Origin: Algoriphagus vanfongensis DSM 17529
GTDB taxonomy: Bacteria; Bacteroidota; Bacteroidia; Cytophagales; Cyclobacteriaceae
NCBI RefSeq assembly: GCF_000429465.1
Contig: NZ_AUBX01000010.1
Location: 1-64,000 of the forward strand
DNA: 64,000 nucleotides
Direction of reading: 5' to 3'
The notes beneath the pieces were generated by a model. That model was not told where the DNA came from and did not search any database. It was given only the letters and a program-made list of their open reading frames with translations. A program made the position numbers and the translations under genes. Shown one piece after another: positions 7,517 through 17,759 of this stretch (positions within the stretch are counted from its first letter, which is position 1; each line of letters begins with the position of its first letter).

Positions 7517-9826
7517 ATGATTGTTTGTATTGCTGAAAAACCAAGTGTCGCCCGTGAAATCGCCGCCGTATTAGGAGCGAATCATAAGCATGATGGGTAT
7601 TTTGAAGGGAATGGTTATCGAGTGACCTATACGTTTGGACACTTTTGCACCTTATTCGAGCCAAACGATTACGAATCCCGCTGGAAAAGCTGGAACCTCA
7701 GCTATTTGCCGATGCTACCAGGCAAATTCAAAACCAAAGTAGTAGACAATCCCGGAGTCAAAAAGCAATTTGACATTGTAAAAAAACTGTTTGATTCTGC
7801 AGATTTGGTAATCAACTGTGGGGATGCCGGCCAAGAGGGAGAACTGATCCAGCGATGGGTCATCGAGCAGGCAGGGTACAAAGGTGAAGTCAAGCGTCTC
7901 TGGATTTCTTCCCTGACCTCCGAAGCTATTCAAGAAGGTTTCGAAAAGCTCCAACCCTCCGCGAAGTATGATAACCTATATTATGCAGGATTTTCGAGAG
8001 CCATTGGAGATTGGCTGCTAGGTATCAATGCCACGCGGCTATACACAGTCAAGCATGGAGGGTACAAGCAAGTCCTGTCCATAGGAAGGGTGCAAACTCC
8101 TACCCTGGCGATGATTGTCAATCGCTTCAAAGAAATTCAGAATTTTCAGCCACAGCCTTACTGGGAACTGCAAACGGTCTATCGGGAGACTACTTTCAAC
8201 TGCGAGGAGGGCAAGTTCCTGCAAAAAGCAGATGGGGAAGCCTTTGCCAAAGTAGTAAAGGAACATGATTTTGAAGTAGTGTCCATCGAAAAGAAAAAGG
8301 GGAAAGAATATGCCCCCAAACTCTTTGATCTGACAGGCTTACAGGTGTACTGCAACAACAAGTTCGGCCTCTCAGCCGATGAAACTCTTAAAATTGCACA
8401 GCAACTTTATGAACAAAAGATAATCACCTACCCGAGAGTAGATACCACCTTTTTACCAAACGATATTTACCCAAAAGCTCATGGCATTTTGGAAAAACTC
8501 ACTGATTTCCAATCCTTGACCCAACCCTTATTGGGCAAGAAATTAAAGAAGTCGTCCAAGGTATTCAATGACAAAAAGGTAACTGATCATCACGCCATCA
8601 TTCCTACAGGTGTCCAGGCCAATCTGCATGGGAATCAGCGCAAAGTATATGATATCATTGCCAGGCGCTTCATCGCTATATTTTATGACGATTGCTCGGT
8701 AGCCAACACTACTGTTTTTGGAAAAGTAGACAGCGTTTCATTCAAAGCTACCGGAAAGGTCATTTTGGAAAAAGGCTGGAGAGTAGTCTTTGAAAGTGCT
8801 GAAAGCAAACCGAAAAAAGAGAAAGATGAGCTCCCGCTCTTTAAGAAGGGGGAAAAAGGTCCTCACGAACCTTCCTTTGTAGAGAAAGAAACCAAAGCTC
8901 CAAAGCATTTCACGGAAGCGAGTCTTTTGAGGGCTATGGAAACAGCCGGCAAACAGGTAGACGACGATGAGTTGCGGGAATTGATGAAAGAAAACGGGAT
9001 AGGCCGCCCCTCAACTCGGGCAAGCATCATAGAGACCTTATTCAGAAGGCAGTACATAGAGCGGAACAAAAAACAGATTTTGCCTACTGCTACAGGCATT
9101 CAATTGATCGATATCATCCAAAACAATCTCCTGACCTCGGCTGAACTGACCGGCCAGTGGGAAAAGCAATTGAAAGAGATAGAGAAGGGGAATTTTCATG
9201 CGGGAGCATTCGTGCAAAACATGAAAAAAATGGTTCACCAGCTAGTGCATGAAGTGATTCGAGCGCAAAGTCACGCAATCATTTCCCATCAAGCCGAAGC
9301 CCAAGCCCAAAGCGAGCCAAAACCGAAAAGCACTACGGCTCTGGTAGGATTTGAATGTCCTAAATGCCAAAAAGGAACTCTGCTCAAGGGAAAATCGAGC
9401 TTCGGGTGTAGTAGCTACAAAAGTGGATGTGACTTTTTATTACCTTTTTCTTTCGAAGGAAAGAAAATCTCCGAAAAGCAGTATTTACGATTAGTACAAA
9501 AAGGATCTACCGTCAACTTAAAAGGATTTAAAACCTCCACGGGAGATAAAGAAGGTCTGATCCGATTCAAAGAAGGTTTTCAACTTGTTTTTGAGGAAAA
9601 GAAAGGAAGTGCCTCTTCAGGTTCTGAAAAAACTCCTCGGGTAATTCCTTGCCCCCTATGTCTACAAGGAACGGTCATCAAAGGCAAAAAAGCTTACGGA
9701 TGCAGTGCCTACAAAGATGGATGTGACTTTAGATATGCATTTGACAGCCTTCGAAAAAATGCGAATAATAAACCACTCACTGAAGAACTGGTGATTTCTC
9801 TGCTAAAGGAAAGTGTGAGTGGATAA
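7517..9826 (+). CDS. topB: DNA topoisomerase III (type IA)
   Basis: A type IA topoisomerase of 769 residues if started at the ATG at 7517, which places MIVCIAEKPSVA at the N-terminus as in the family; an ATG-less extension of three codons is possible. The TOPRIM domain occupies about 1-145 (acidic NCGDAGQEGELIQ). The catalytic tyrosine lies in QKIITYPRVDT (Tyr at about 305, followed by Arg and Asp). The C-terminus carries two Zn-ribbon-like repeats (CPKCQKGTLLKGKSSFGCSS near 615 and CPLCLQGTVIKGKKAYGCSA near 715), as in the plasmid/ICE-style and Bacteroidota TopB. It decatenates DNA and removes negative supercoils. No mobile-element genes are adjacent, so this is probably the chromosomal copy. 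Confidence 0.93.
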   Translation: MIVCIAEKPSVAREIAAVLGANHKHDGYFEGNGYRVTYTFGHFCTLFEPNDYESRWKSWNLSYLPMLPGKFKTKVVDNPGVKKQFDIVKKLFDSADLVINCGDAGQEGELIQRWVIEQAGYKGEVKRLWISSLTSEAIQEGFEKLQPSAKYDNLYYAGFSRAIGDWLLGINATRLYTVKHGGYKQVLSIGRVQTPTLAMIVNRFKEIQNFQPQPYWELQTVYRETTFNCEEGKFLQKADGEAFAKVVKEHDFEVVSIEKKKGKEYAPKLFDLTGLQVYCNNKFGLSADETLKIAQQLYEQKIITYPRVDTTFLPNDIYPKAHGILEKLTDFQSLTQPLLGKKLKKSSKVFNDKKVTDHHAIIPTGVQANLHGNQRKVYDIIARRFIAIFYDDCSVANTTVFGKVDSVSFKATGKVILEKGWRVVFESAESKPKKEKDELPLFKKGEKGPHEPSFVEKETKAPKHFTEASLLRAMETAGKQVDDDELRELMKENGIGRPSTRASIIETLFRRQYIERNKKQILPTATGIQLIDIIQNNLLTSAELTGQWEKQLKEIEKGNFHAGAFVQNMKKMVHQLVHEVIRAQSHAIISHQAEAQAQSEPKPKSTTALVGFECPKCQKGTLLKGKSSFGCSSYKSGCDFLLPFSFEGKKISEKQYLRLVQKGSTVNLKGFKTSTGDKEGLIRFKEGFQLVFEEKKGSASSGSEKTPRVIPCPLCLQGTVIKGKKAYGCSAYKDGCDFRYAFDSLRKNANNKPLTEELVISLLKESVSG

Positions 9827-9890
9827 ATAGTAAACTATTAGACCTATAAAGACCTATCGGAACGGTTTCAGTTTGTTTGACAGCAAACAA

Positions 9891-9919
9891 AAAAAGCGGA
9901 CCCTAGTGATCCGCCTTTT
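9891..9919. terminator. Bidirectional terminator between topB and the DUF4394 gene
   Basis: An A tract, the GCGGA/TCCGC stem (9896-9900 with 9910-9914) and a T tract lie between two convergent genes. An unpaired C at 9915 interrupts the A:T extension. It can serve both strands. Confidence 0.65.
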
Positions 9920-9940
9920 CACAACTATTCAACCAATTTA

Positions 9941-11458
9941 TCAAAACCCTAATCCGACGGCCATGGCATTAGGGCTAAAACTTACGTCACTTACTTTCAT
10001 CGCTTCGCCGGTCATGAGGTCGATCTGATATACTCCGGTGACACCGGAAACCTGAAGCAGAGCATAGGCCATTCCTGACGTTCCACCTATATCAAATCCA
10101 TTTTCCTCGCTAAACTCAAGTCCAAGATCTCCCACGGCTACCAGTACACCATCATTTGGAGGAATCTGCTTGTACAGCATATGATCCATGTGATCCAACA
10201 CAAACAAGGTGGTTTGGGTCGTACCAGCAAAATTATCTGAATAGGCCGCTGCAGAAACCATCGGCATGCCCGGATTCAAATCTCCATCGATAGCTACGAC
10301 TGTGCCTAGATCCGGATGTAACCTCAAATTCTGACCAGCATCAGTCACCAAGCGAATTCTATCTACAGTAGGGTTAAAATCAAAACCGACCCAAGTCCCT
10401 TCAATCATAGGCGTAAAAGGATCTCCGATCTTCATCAACATCCCATTGGATGGATTCACGGAATACAATTGACTCCAGTTGGATACTGCCAAAAGCTGAC
10501 CTTTTGCAGGTCTAAAGTCCAGCCCAACTATTTCTTCACCCTCACCCAATCCTTGTAAAGCGACCATAGTCGGTTGTGGCATCATTGGATTGAAGCGATA
10601 AAACATACCTTCAGCATCCGTTGCATAGGCAATTGGGTCTGTTTTGAAAGCCACGCTGATTACGTCTTCTTGGAATATGCCGATCCAAGAGGCATTTCCA
10701 GAAGCAAGATCAATCAAATAAAGTCTAGCTTGATTGGAAGTGGTCCTGCTGACTGCAAGAGCATAGGTATTGTCCGGGTTGATGTCCATATCTGTGGCTC
10801 CGTCAAAGTCTTCCCCCAAGTCACCAACTTCTTCCAGTCCCCCATCGTTTGGCGGCACCTGTTTGTAAAGTTTATCCTGATTGATATCTATATCAAACAA
10901 GGTGGTGGAAGTCGCTCCAGACACGCTGTTGGAATAAGCAACCGCACCAATCATGGGATTCATTCCTCCATTGATACTCCCATCAATAGCTACTACCATC
11001 CCGGTTTCGGGATGAAGCCTCAGGTTTTGCCCTGACTCAGAGACTACCCTTACACGATCTACGGTGGGGTTAAAATCTAGCGAAGCACTGGTCCCTTCTA
11101 TAGCTGGAGAAAAGGCCATCTCACTGAGAGCTGTGGCCATCCCGGAGTTTTCATTGATTAAATACAGTTTGCTCGCCGAACTCAGGCCATACAGTTGACC
11201 TGTTGCAGGGCGATAGTCAATGGAGATGATGGATTCGCCTGACTCGAGTCCCGAGATCATCTTGGAGTCAACGGGGAAGTCTAAATCTCCTTCTTGATAG
11301 AAGTAAAGTTGATTGCCCTCTGCCAAAGCTGTGAAATCAATGGCTGGTGGATTTCCCGGATTTACTACTGGGGGATCATTGCTCTCTTGACAAGAAAAGG
11401 TGCCGATAGCCAAAAAAATCAAGGCTAGGATCGATGAGTTAATGGAATTCTTTTTCAT
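9941..11458 (-). CDS. Lipoprotein with two tandem DUF4394 domains
   Basis: A 505-residue lipoprotein with lipobox GTFSC (Cys 23). The mature protein consists of two near-identical beta-propeller-like halves (about 40-275 and 280-505). Each starts with a GLDFRPAKGQLLAVS or SIDYRPATGQLYGLS block and contains the FNPTVDRIRLVT(D/E)AGQNLRLHP block typical of DUF4394. Later come AYSN/AYSD, TTLF and YKQ(V/I)PPNDG segments. DUF4394 proteins are secreted or surface proteins of unknown function; some carry PEP-CTERM or sorting tails, but here a lipid anchor is used. The duplication is also visible in the DNA (about 10250-10400 against 10970-11080). Confidence 0.85.
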   Translation of the reverse strand: MKKNSINSSILALIFLAIGTFSCQESNDPPVVNPGNPPAIDFTALAEGNQLYFYQEGDLDFPVDSKMISGLESGESIISIDYRPATGQLYGLSSASKLYLINENSGMATALSEMAFSPAIEGTSASLDFNPTVDRVRVVSESGQNLRLHPETGMVVAIDGSINGGMNPMIGAVAYSNSVSGATSTTLFDIDINQDKLYKQVPPNDGGLEEVGDLGEDFDGATDMDINPDNTYALAVSRTTSNQARLYLIDLASGNASWIGIFQEDVISVAFKTDPIAYATDAEGMFYRFNPMMPQPTMVALQGLGEGEEIVGLDFRPAKGQLLAVSNWSQLYSVNPSNGMLMKIGDPFTPMIEGTWVGFDFNPTVDRIRLVTDAGQNLRLHPDLGTVVAIDGDLNPGMPMVSAAAYSDNFAGTTQTTLFVLDHMDHMLYKQIPPNDGVLVAVGDLGLEFSEENGFDIGGTSGMAYALLQVSGVTGVYQIDLMTGEAMKVSDVSFSPNAMAVGLGF

Positions 11459-11557
11459 AGGTTCAAAATTTTAAACACATCTACGAGGTAGAACCCCTAC
11501 CTGGATTGACCCAAAAAGAGAAGTACTAATGGGCTTTAGAAAAGATACAGTCTTTGA

Positions 11558-12574
11558 TCACTCTTTGGAAAAGGACTTATCCTTCTGAAAACTGTATAGT
11601 AAATAGTACAAAGAAGGTAAAATAAAAACACTTCCTATAAGCAATGCCCAAGCGAGTGTGGTGATAGGCTTTCCTGTAGCCGCTGAATTGAATACTGATA
11701 AATTGTCTCCTGACTTGGTGATGACAATATCCGGAAAGTAGTGGTACCCAAATGCTGACAAGATGGAGACCACCACAAAACCACCCAGTAATCTGGGGAA
11801 GGCTTTATTGCTTTTACCTAGATTAATCCATAGCAATCCCATTGCTATACTAGCTAAAACTAAAATCCCTATGGTAATCGATTCTCGTAGCAACAAACCC
11901 ACTAGTGGCACTTCATCCACAACGCTGGCACCAAAAACCAATCCTCCTGAGAGCACGGTAAAAAGTATAAAACCTTTGGCCTTTCTCACCATTCCTTGCT
12001 TATCCGCTGGTCTTTTTGCTTCTCCTACCAAGAAAACAGAAGCCAGAAATCCACAAATGGCGATGGTGAAAATCCCTACTGAAACACTGAAAAAATTGAA
12101 CCAAGGGTGAATGTATGCCTCATAAAACCCTACTGCTTCTGGATCTATTTGCCCTCCGACTGTAGCTCCAAATAGTAATCCCAGAAAAAAGGGTGTCACG
12201 AAGCTAGAATAAACAAATATCAGATTGTAGACCTTTTGCATTTCATCTTGGTAAGCATCGTAGTGTCTGAATACAAATGCCGTACCCCTGCCAATGATCC
12301 CGATAAGCATCAAAGCAAGGGGAATATGCAGGTGGACAGAAAGCAAGGTATAAATCGGCGGAAATCCCACGAATAGAATAACTATTGTGATGATCAACCA
12401 CATATGATTCGCTTCCCATATCGGCCCTATCGTCTTATAGGTGGTGGACCGAAGTTGATCCCGCTTCGATGAGCTGGTGAACATCTCCACTATACCAGCT
12501 CCGAAATCAGCTCCCCCCAAGATCACATACAGCAACACGGACAAGCCCAAAAATATGATAACTACGTACAGCAT
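11558..12574 (-). CDS. cydB: Cytochrome bd ubiquinol oxidase subunit II
   Basis: A 338-residue polytopic membrane protein starting MLYVVIIFLGLSVLLYVILGG with the family motif GGADFGAGIVEMF and the GPIWEANHMWLI block. About eight or nine transmembrane helices fill the length, the normal size for CydB. It starts 2 nt after the cydA stop codon, so the pair is translationally coupled. It acts with CydA in the inner membrane as a high-affinity quinol oxidase under low oxygen. Confidence 0.95.
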   Translation of the reverse strand: MLYVVIIFLGLSVLLYVILGGADFGAGIVEMFTSSSKRDQLRSTTYKTIGPIWEANHMWLIITIVILFVGFPPIYTLLSVHLHIPLALMLIGIIGRGTAFVFRHYDAYQDEMQKVYNLIFVYSSFVTPFFLGLLFGATVGGQIDPEAVGFYEAYIHPWFNFFSVSVGIFTIAICGFLASVFLVGEAKRPADKQGMVRKAKGFILFTVLSGGLVFGASVVDEVPLVGLLLRESITIGILVLASIAMGLLWINLGKSNKAFPRLLGGFVVVSILSAFGYHYFPDIVITKSGDNLSVFNSAATGKPITTLAWALLIGSVFILPSLYYLLYSFQKDKSFSKE

Positions 12575-12576
12575 GT

Positions 12577-13914
12577 TTAGGATTTAGAGTCTATCAATGG
12601 TTCTTTCTCTCCTTCTAAAATGTCCGGAACAGCCTTGATCTGGCGATACAGCAAAAACGCTACGATAGCTGCCAGAGAAATGTAAATTGCGGTAAAAATG
12701 AAGAAGGAATACTTAATACCAGGAATAGGCGTCACGGCATCTTTGGTGAGCATGATCTCATAGATAATCCACGGCTGCCTGCCTACCTCCGTGACGGTCC
12801 AGCCTGCTTCCAAAGCTAAAAATCCAAGGGGAGTTGCTGCCACGAAAAGCCAGAGAAACCATCGTTCTGATTGCCATTGTTTCTTTTTCCAGTTAGAAAA
12901 AAAATACAACAAACTTAATCCTACCAGCATCATCCCCAATCCCACCATGATCTGAAATGCAAAATGCGTCACCAAAACGGGAGGATGGTGTTCTTCTGGA
13001 AATTGGTCCAAGCCCTTAACTTCAGCTTCGAAATCACCATGGGCAAGGAAGCTCAAAGCTCCGGGAATCTTGATCGCATAATTCACTTCCTTCGTCTCTT
13101 CATCAGGAATACCTCCTAGGATGAGCGGCGCACCCTTTTCAGTCTCGAAATGAGCCTCCATCGCGGCTAGTTTCGCAGGTTGCCTCACTGCGATATCCTT
13201 GGCTGAGATATCACCAGAAATAGGCTGAAGTACCGCTGCCACTGCTCCAAATACGATAGCAATGGTGAATGCTTTTCGATGAAAATCCACATGCTTGCCT
13301 TTCATCATCATGTAAGCGTGAATTCCTGCTACTGCAAATCCGGTAGCTGTGAAGGCTGCCAAGGTCATATGTAGGGACTGAGTAAACCAAGCATCATTAA
13401 ACAAAGCTTGAACGGGGTCAATATTTAAATACTTCCCATCGACAAAGTCAAAACCACTCGGACTATTCATCCAGCCATTGGCAGCGACTACTAATATTCC
13501 GGAAGCTAAACCACTGATGCCTACTACCACACCCGTAAACCAGTGAAACCAAGGCTTAAATCTCCCCCATCCATAGAGAAAAAATCCCAAAGCTATCGCT
13601 TCAATAAAAAAAGCGGTTCCCTCCAATGAGAAGGGCATTCCAAAAATTGGCCCTGCATGGAGCATAAACTCAGGCCACAAAAGTCCCAACTCAAATGAAA
13701 GCATGGTCCCAGATACAGCCCCTGTGACAAAAAATATTGCCACACCCTTACTCCATGCTTTGGTCAGATCTTTATACAGTGGATTACCAGATTTAAGATA
13801 CTTGTAATGCGACGTCGCCATAAAGAAAGGCATCACCATCCCGATGCATGCAAAAATGATATGAAACCCTAGCGAAAGAGCCATTTGGGATCTGGCTGCG
13901 AAAAGATCATCCAT
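12577..13914 (-). CDS. cydA: Cytochrome bd ubiquinol oxidase subunit I
   Basis: A 445-residue subunit with the three haem ligands visible: His 18 in LGFHII (b595), His 182 in QSLHMTLA (b558) and Met 323 in FQIMVGLGM. The glutamates of the FELGLLWPEF block and the GRQPWIIY segment near the C-terminus are conserved. The quinol-binding loop is short, as in the Q-loop-short class common in Bacteroidota. The reaction is quinol oxidation with O2 reduction to water. It is first gene of cydAB, and no separate CydX-like ORF is seen. Confidence 0.95.
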   Translation of the reverse strand: MDDLFAARSQMALSLGFHIIFACIGMVMPFFMATSHYKYLKSGNPLYKDLTKAWSKGVAIFFVTGAVSGTMLSFELGLLWPEFMLHAGPIFGMPFSLEGTAFFIEAIALGFFLYGWGRFKPWFHWFTGVVVGISGLASGILVVAANGWMNSPSGFDFVDGKYLNIDPVQALFNDAWFTQSLHMTLAAFTATGFAVAGIHAYMMMKGKHVDFHRKAFTIAIVFGAVAAVLQPISGDISAKDIAVRQPAKLAAMEAHFETEKGAPLILGGIPDEETKEVNYAIKIPGALSFLAHGDFEAEVKGLDQFPEEHHPPVLVTHFAFQIMVGLGMMLVGLSLLYFFSNWKKKQWQSERWFLWLFVAATPLGFLALEAGWTVTEVGRQPWIIYEIMLTKDAVTPIPGIKYSFFIFTAIYISLAAIVAFLLYRQIKAVPDILEGEKEPLIDSKS

Positions 13915-14510
13915 AGAAAAATAGGCGATTAAATCTCCAGATCTTCATAATCGAGAGATATGTGACAGTTCTCTATCATTGACGAAGTAGCATGGACTAT
14001 TGTTCCCAATAAGCTCTATTAATTAGAAATAAACTAGATGAAAATACCCGAGGGTTTGCCGCTTCCCCATACTTGAAAAATCGCAATGCACATATCTTAA
14101 TAGATACGACCTGATACTCAACGGTTTTTTCTGGTGAAAAAGTGTATCCATTTTTCCTCAAAGTGTATTACAATTTCAATTGGATTTTAATCCTCTTCCC
14201 CCTTTCAAAGTCCATCTATCCCCAACACGAAAAATATATTTGTAAGACTTTCTCTTCGGCAAAATGCAAAATCCCCAACATCAAACTTGACTTATAGGTT
14301 TTTGTTGAACTTTTCACTCTAATCTGTAGAAGATCGTTAAACAAAAGTCTCCTTTTTACCCCCTAGTCTAAGAGTTCTATTTCAAAATACTTGCTAAAGA
14401 ATAGTACTGCATTACAGTGAATCTTTTTCGCTCCGGATCATTCTCGTTGGCCAATCCACATGGCATACATTTTATAACCCAATCCTTCGAATCCTTTAAA
14501 CCTTTTCCAA
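13915..14510. other. Divergent promoter region between cydA and the amylase
   Basis: Almost 600 bp of AT-rich DNA without coding potential between divergent genes. It must contain promoters for cydAB and the amylase. A TTGACTTATAGGTTTTTG string at about 14287-14304 is promoter-like, but no site is convincing enough to name. Confidence 0.35.
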
Positions 14511-15992
14511 ATGAATGGTACAATGATCCAGTATTTCCACTGGTATACTCCTGAAGGGAGTTTGTGGAATCAATTGAAAGAGCAAGCAGGTTTTCTCAAG
14601 GATCTTGGGATTACCAGTGTGTGGCTTCCGCCGGCATCCAAAGCTTCCACTGGAGGACTCAGTGTGGGCTATGATGCGTATGACCTGTATGATTTAGGTG
14701 AATTTGACCAGCAGGGCTCTATTCCGACTCGATATGGGACCAAGGAGGAGCTATTGGCAGCCGTTAAGGCTTTGAAAGAGAAAGACCTGAAGATCATTGT
14801 AGATATCGTGCTGAATCACAAAGCAGGAGGTGATGAAAAAGAAAAAGTCATGGCGATTAGAGTTGATGAGGAAAACCGAAACGAAATCGTCAGTGAACCT
14901 TTTGAAATGGAAGCCTATACCAAATTCACCTTTCCAGGAAGAAATGGGAAATACTCCGAATTCATCTGGGATCACCAATGCTTTACCGGGGTCGATCACA
15001 ATGCAAAAAATGGAGATCATGGGATTTTTAGTTTTTTAAGCGAATATGGGGATGGCTGGGATGAGGTGATTGATGACGAAAAAGGGAACTATGATTTCCT
15101 GATGTATGCGGATATAGAGTTTCGCAATCCAGCGGTAAGGGAAGAGCTATTTCGCTGGGGCATTTGGCTGCACGACACTTTAGGCTTCGATGGCGTACGA
15201 CTAGATGCAGTGAAGCATATTTCACCTCATTTTATGAAAGAGTGGTTGTTGAGATTGAGAGAACATACTGGAAAGGATATTTTCGCTGTAGGTGAATATT
15301 GGGCTCCGGGACTCTTGCATCTTCTGCAGCGCTACTTGGATACCACGGATGGGGAAATGTCTCTTTTTGATTCGTCTTTGCATCACAATTTTCACCATGC
15401 ATCTACACTGGGAAATGGCTTCGATATGCGAAAAATTTTTGATGGAACGTTGGTACAAGTCTCCCCACACCTGGCTGTAACAGTAACCGACAATCACGAC
15501 ACACAGCCAATGCAAGCTCTGGAAGCACCTGTAGAGCATTGGTTTAAGCCATTGGCCTACGCCCTGATTCTCCTTAGAGCTGAAGGATATCCTTGCGTCT
15601 TTTATCCGGACTTATTCGGTGCGAGCTATTGGGATAAAGGAAGTGATGGAAACGATTACGAGATTTTTCTCAATAAAGTCGAAGAGATAGAAAAGCTCCT
15701 GCAACTCAGAAGAGACCATGCCTATGGAGAACAACGGGACTATTTCGATCATCCCAATTGTCTTGGTTGGGTAAGGACCGGAGATGAGGAACATCCTGCT
15801 TGCGCAGTGGTTCTTAGCAACGGGGATTCAGGGTTTAAACCAATGGAAATCGGAACGCTGTATGCGGGAGTCACCTTTGTTGACACATTGGGAAAAGTCG
15901 ATGAGCGGATTGCTATCAGAGACGACGGTTGGGCTGATTTCAAATGCGCTCCGGGTTCTGTTTCCGTTTGGATTCCAGAATCTAGTCTATAA
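14511..15992 (+). CDS. amyA: Cytoplasmic alpha-amylase (GH13)
   Basis: A 493-residue GH13 enzyme, close in length and opening sequence (QYFHWYTPEG) to E. coli AmyA. There is no signal peptide, so it should act in the cytoplasm on maltodextrins or glycogen-like glucans. The four GH13 motifs are present: DIVLNH (about 98-103), GVRLDAVKH with nucleophile Asp 232, GEYW with acid/base Glu 262, and TDNHD with Asp 330. A Ca-binding region lies in the B domain (about 104-200). It is a single gene between divergent cydA and a convergent ligase, with a terminator 60 bp downstream. Confidence 0.93.
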   Translation: MNGTMIQYFHWYTPEGSLWNQLKEQAGFLKDLGITSVWLPPASKASTGGLSVGYDAYDLYDLGEFDQQGSIPTRYGTKEELLAAVKALKEKDLKIIVDIVLNHKAGGDEKEKVMAIRVDEENRNEIVSEPFEMEAYTKFTFPGRNGKYSEFIWDHQCFTGVDHNAKNGDHGIFSFLSEYGDGWDEVIDDEKGNYDFLMYADIEFRNPAVREELFRWGIWLHDTLGFDGVRLDAVKHISPHFMKEWLLRLREHTGKDIFAVGEYWAPGLLHLLQRYLDTTDGEMSLFDSSLHHNFHHASTLGNGFDMRKIFDGTLVQVSPHLAVTVTDNHDTQPMQALEAPVEHWFKPLAYALILLRAEGYPCVFYPDLFGASYWDKGSDGNDYEIFLNKVEEIEKLLQLRRDHAYGEQRDYFDHPNCLGWVRTGDEEHPACAVVLSNGDSGFKPMEIGTLYAGVTFVDTLGKVDERIAIRDDGWADFKCAPGSVSVWIPESSL

Positions 15993-16050
15993 ATGGCCCA
16001 AAAGTTCTCCTAAGTACAAACTAATCAATAGCCTCTTTTATAATCTACAA

Positions 16051-16077
16051 AAAAGCGGAGCCAAACACTCCGCTTTT
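16051..16077. terminator. Bidirectional terminator between amylase and DNA ligase
   Basis: AAAAGCGGAG (16051-16060) pairs with CTCCGCTTTT (16068-16077) around a 7-nt loop, placed between convergent genes. Confidence 0.85.
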
Positions 16078-16148
16078 CTACCACCCTATATAACTTACCT
16101 TAAGAAGGTTACATGTTTTTCTTATCTACAAAAGCAAGATGAGAGACG

Positions 16149-17759
16149 CTAGTTTGTCCCATACAGTTCCAAGAGTTGTCTCAGATCATCCAGCGTATTT
16201 ATTTCATCTGGTTTTTTATCATGCCTCCATCTTTTTATTCTAGGGAATCTCACTGCCACGCCACTTTTATGTCTATTACTTTCTGCAATTCCTTCGAAAG
16301 CCAGCTCGAAAACCAAGTCTGGCTTTACAGTCCTCACAGGCCCAAATTTTTCAATCGCATTTCGCTTGACAAATGCATCTACCTGCGCAAACTCTTTATC
16401 TGTCAAACCGCTGTAAGCTTTTGCAAATGGCACTAGACTATCGCCATCCCTTACAGCAAAAGTGTAGTCAGTATATAAGTTGCTTCTTCTGCCGCTTCCC
16501 TTTTGCGCGTAGATCATGACACAATCTATGGTCATAGGATCTAGTTTCCACTTCCACCAGTCCCCTCTTTTACGCCCCGTTTGATACACACTGTCTTTTC
16601 GCTTTAGCATAAAACCTTCGGCATAATGCTGCCTGCTCTCCTCTCGCAATTCTCTTAGCTCCTGCCAGGTAGCACAAGTCACCACAGAGGACAGCTGTAA
16701 CTTTTCGTGATTTACCAGCTTGACGACTTGTTCCAACGCGAGTCTTCTTTCTGCCAAAGGCCTACTTCTATAATCCTCAAAGTTTAACTCCAATAGATCG
16801 TAAGCAAAGAAACTCACCGGAGCCTCCTGCATGATTTTGTTTGATAGGTTCTTTCTGCCGATTCTTTTTTGCATCAAAGAAAAAGGAAGGGGTTCATTTC
16901 CGTTAGCGACAATGATCTCTCCATCTAGGACAGTGCCATCTGGCAGTAGCTTACAAATCGGGTCATATTCTGGAAACTTATCTGTCATCAACTCTTCGCC
17001 ACGACTCCATACAAAAAACTCGTTGTTACGCTTAATCAGTTGTCCTCGGATGCCATCCCATTTCCATTCCGCTTGCCAATCTTCAATGCTCCCAAGTGAT
17101 TCCGGTTCTGCTTCTAATGGATAAGCCAAATAAAATGGATACGGTCTTGAATCATCCGCTAAGCTTCCCGCATCGTTCAGCAGTTCATCAAATGTAATTT
17201 TGCCGGGATCCCATTTTCCACTGATCCGGTGGGCGATCACTGCGGGCTCTAGCTGAGTCACTTTTGCCAACGCTTTCACCATCAGCTGCTGGGAAACACC
17301 AATCCGAAAGGAACCACTCAATAGTTTATTGAAAATAAAACGCTCGGTGACCGTTTGTAGCTCTTTCCATCCCTGTAGCATGACTTGTTTACGCTCTGCT
17401 TCTGTTGCTTTCTCTACTTGATGAAATGCTTCTATATAATGAGTCAATGAATGGTCAGCAGGATGAGTATCTGGAGTGTAGTAGGCATCTATCAGCAAGG
17501 CTATCGTTTCTGAAAGATCTCCTACAGTATGATAGCATTCTTCTACGAGCCATAGTGGAAGCTGACAATACTCTGCGCACCATACTCTCAATAGCGTAGA
17601 AGATATGGTTCGTTTGGGCCTTCTACCTGTAAATAAGGCTATCACCCATACTTTATCCCTGTCGGAGGCATTGTGAAAATATTCTTCTAGCGCTCCTATC
17701 TTCTCGTTCGTTTTAGTAGTCGCCATCAACCTATCTACAAGACTCGCAAAAAATTTCAT
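16149..17759 (-). CDS. ATP-dependent DNA ligase (cisplatin-damage-response/ligase-associated type)
   Basis: A 536-residue ATP-dependent ligase. An N-terminal DNA-binding domain (about 1-200) precedes the adenylation domain with the KxDG nucleophile (Lys 233 in AEWKWDGIRG), then DGEIIV, FFAYDLLEL and MLKRKDS motifs, and an OB-fold ending in RFPRIKRWRHDK. This matches the bacterial ligase found in the ligase/exonuclease/helicase/PdeM repair cluster. Its ATG overlaps the TGA of the upstream MBL exonuclease by four bases (17756-17759). The expected Lhr-type helicase and PdeM genes are not downstream; a convergent amylase is there instead. Confidence 0.9.
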   Translation of the reverse strand: MKFFASLVDRLMATTKTNEKIGALEEYFHNASDRDKVWVIALFTGRRPKRTISSTLLRVWCAEYCQLPLWLVEECYHTVGDLSETIALLIDAYYTPDTHPADHSLTHYIEAFHQVEKATEAERKQVMLQGWKELQTVTERFIFNKLLSGSFRIGVSQQLMVKALAKVTQLEPAVIAHRISGKWDPGKITFDELLNDAGSLADDSRPYPFYLAYPLEAEPESLGSIEDWQAEWKWDGIRGQLIKRNNEFFVWSRGEELMTDKFPEYDPICKLLPDGTVLDGEIIVANGNEPLPFSLMQKRIGRKNLSNKIMQEAPVSFFAYDLLELNFEDYRSRPLAERRLALEQVVKLVNHEKLQLSSVVTCATWQELRELREESRQHYAEGFMLKRKDSVYQTGRKRGDWWKWKLDPMTIDCVMIYAQKGSGRRSNLYTDYTFAVRDGDSLVPFAKAYSGLTDKEFAQVDAFVKRNAIEKFGPVRTVKPDLVFELAFEGIAESNRHKSGVAVRFPRIKRWRHDKKPDEINTLDDLRQLLELYGTN

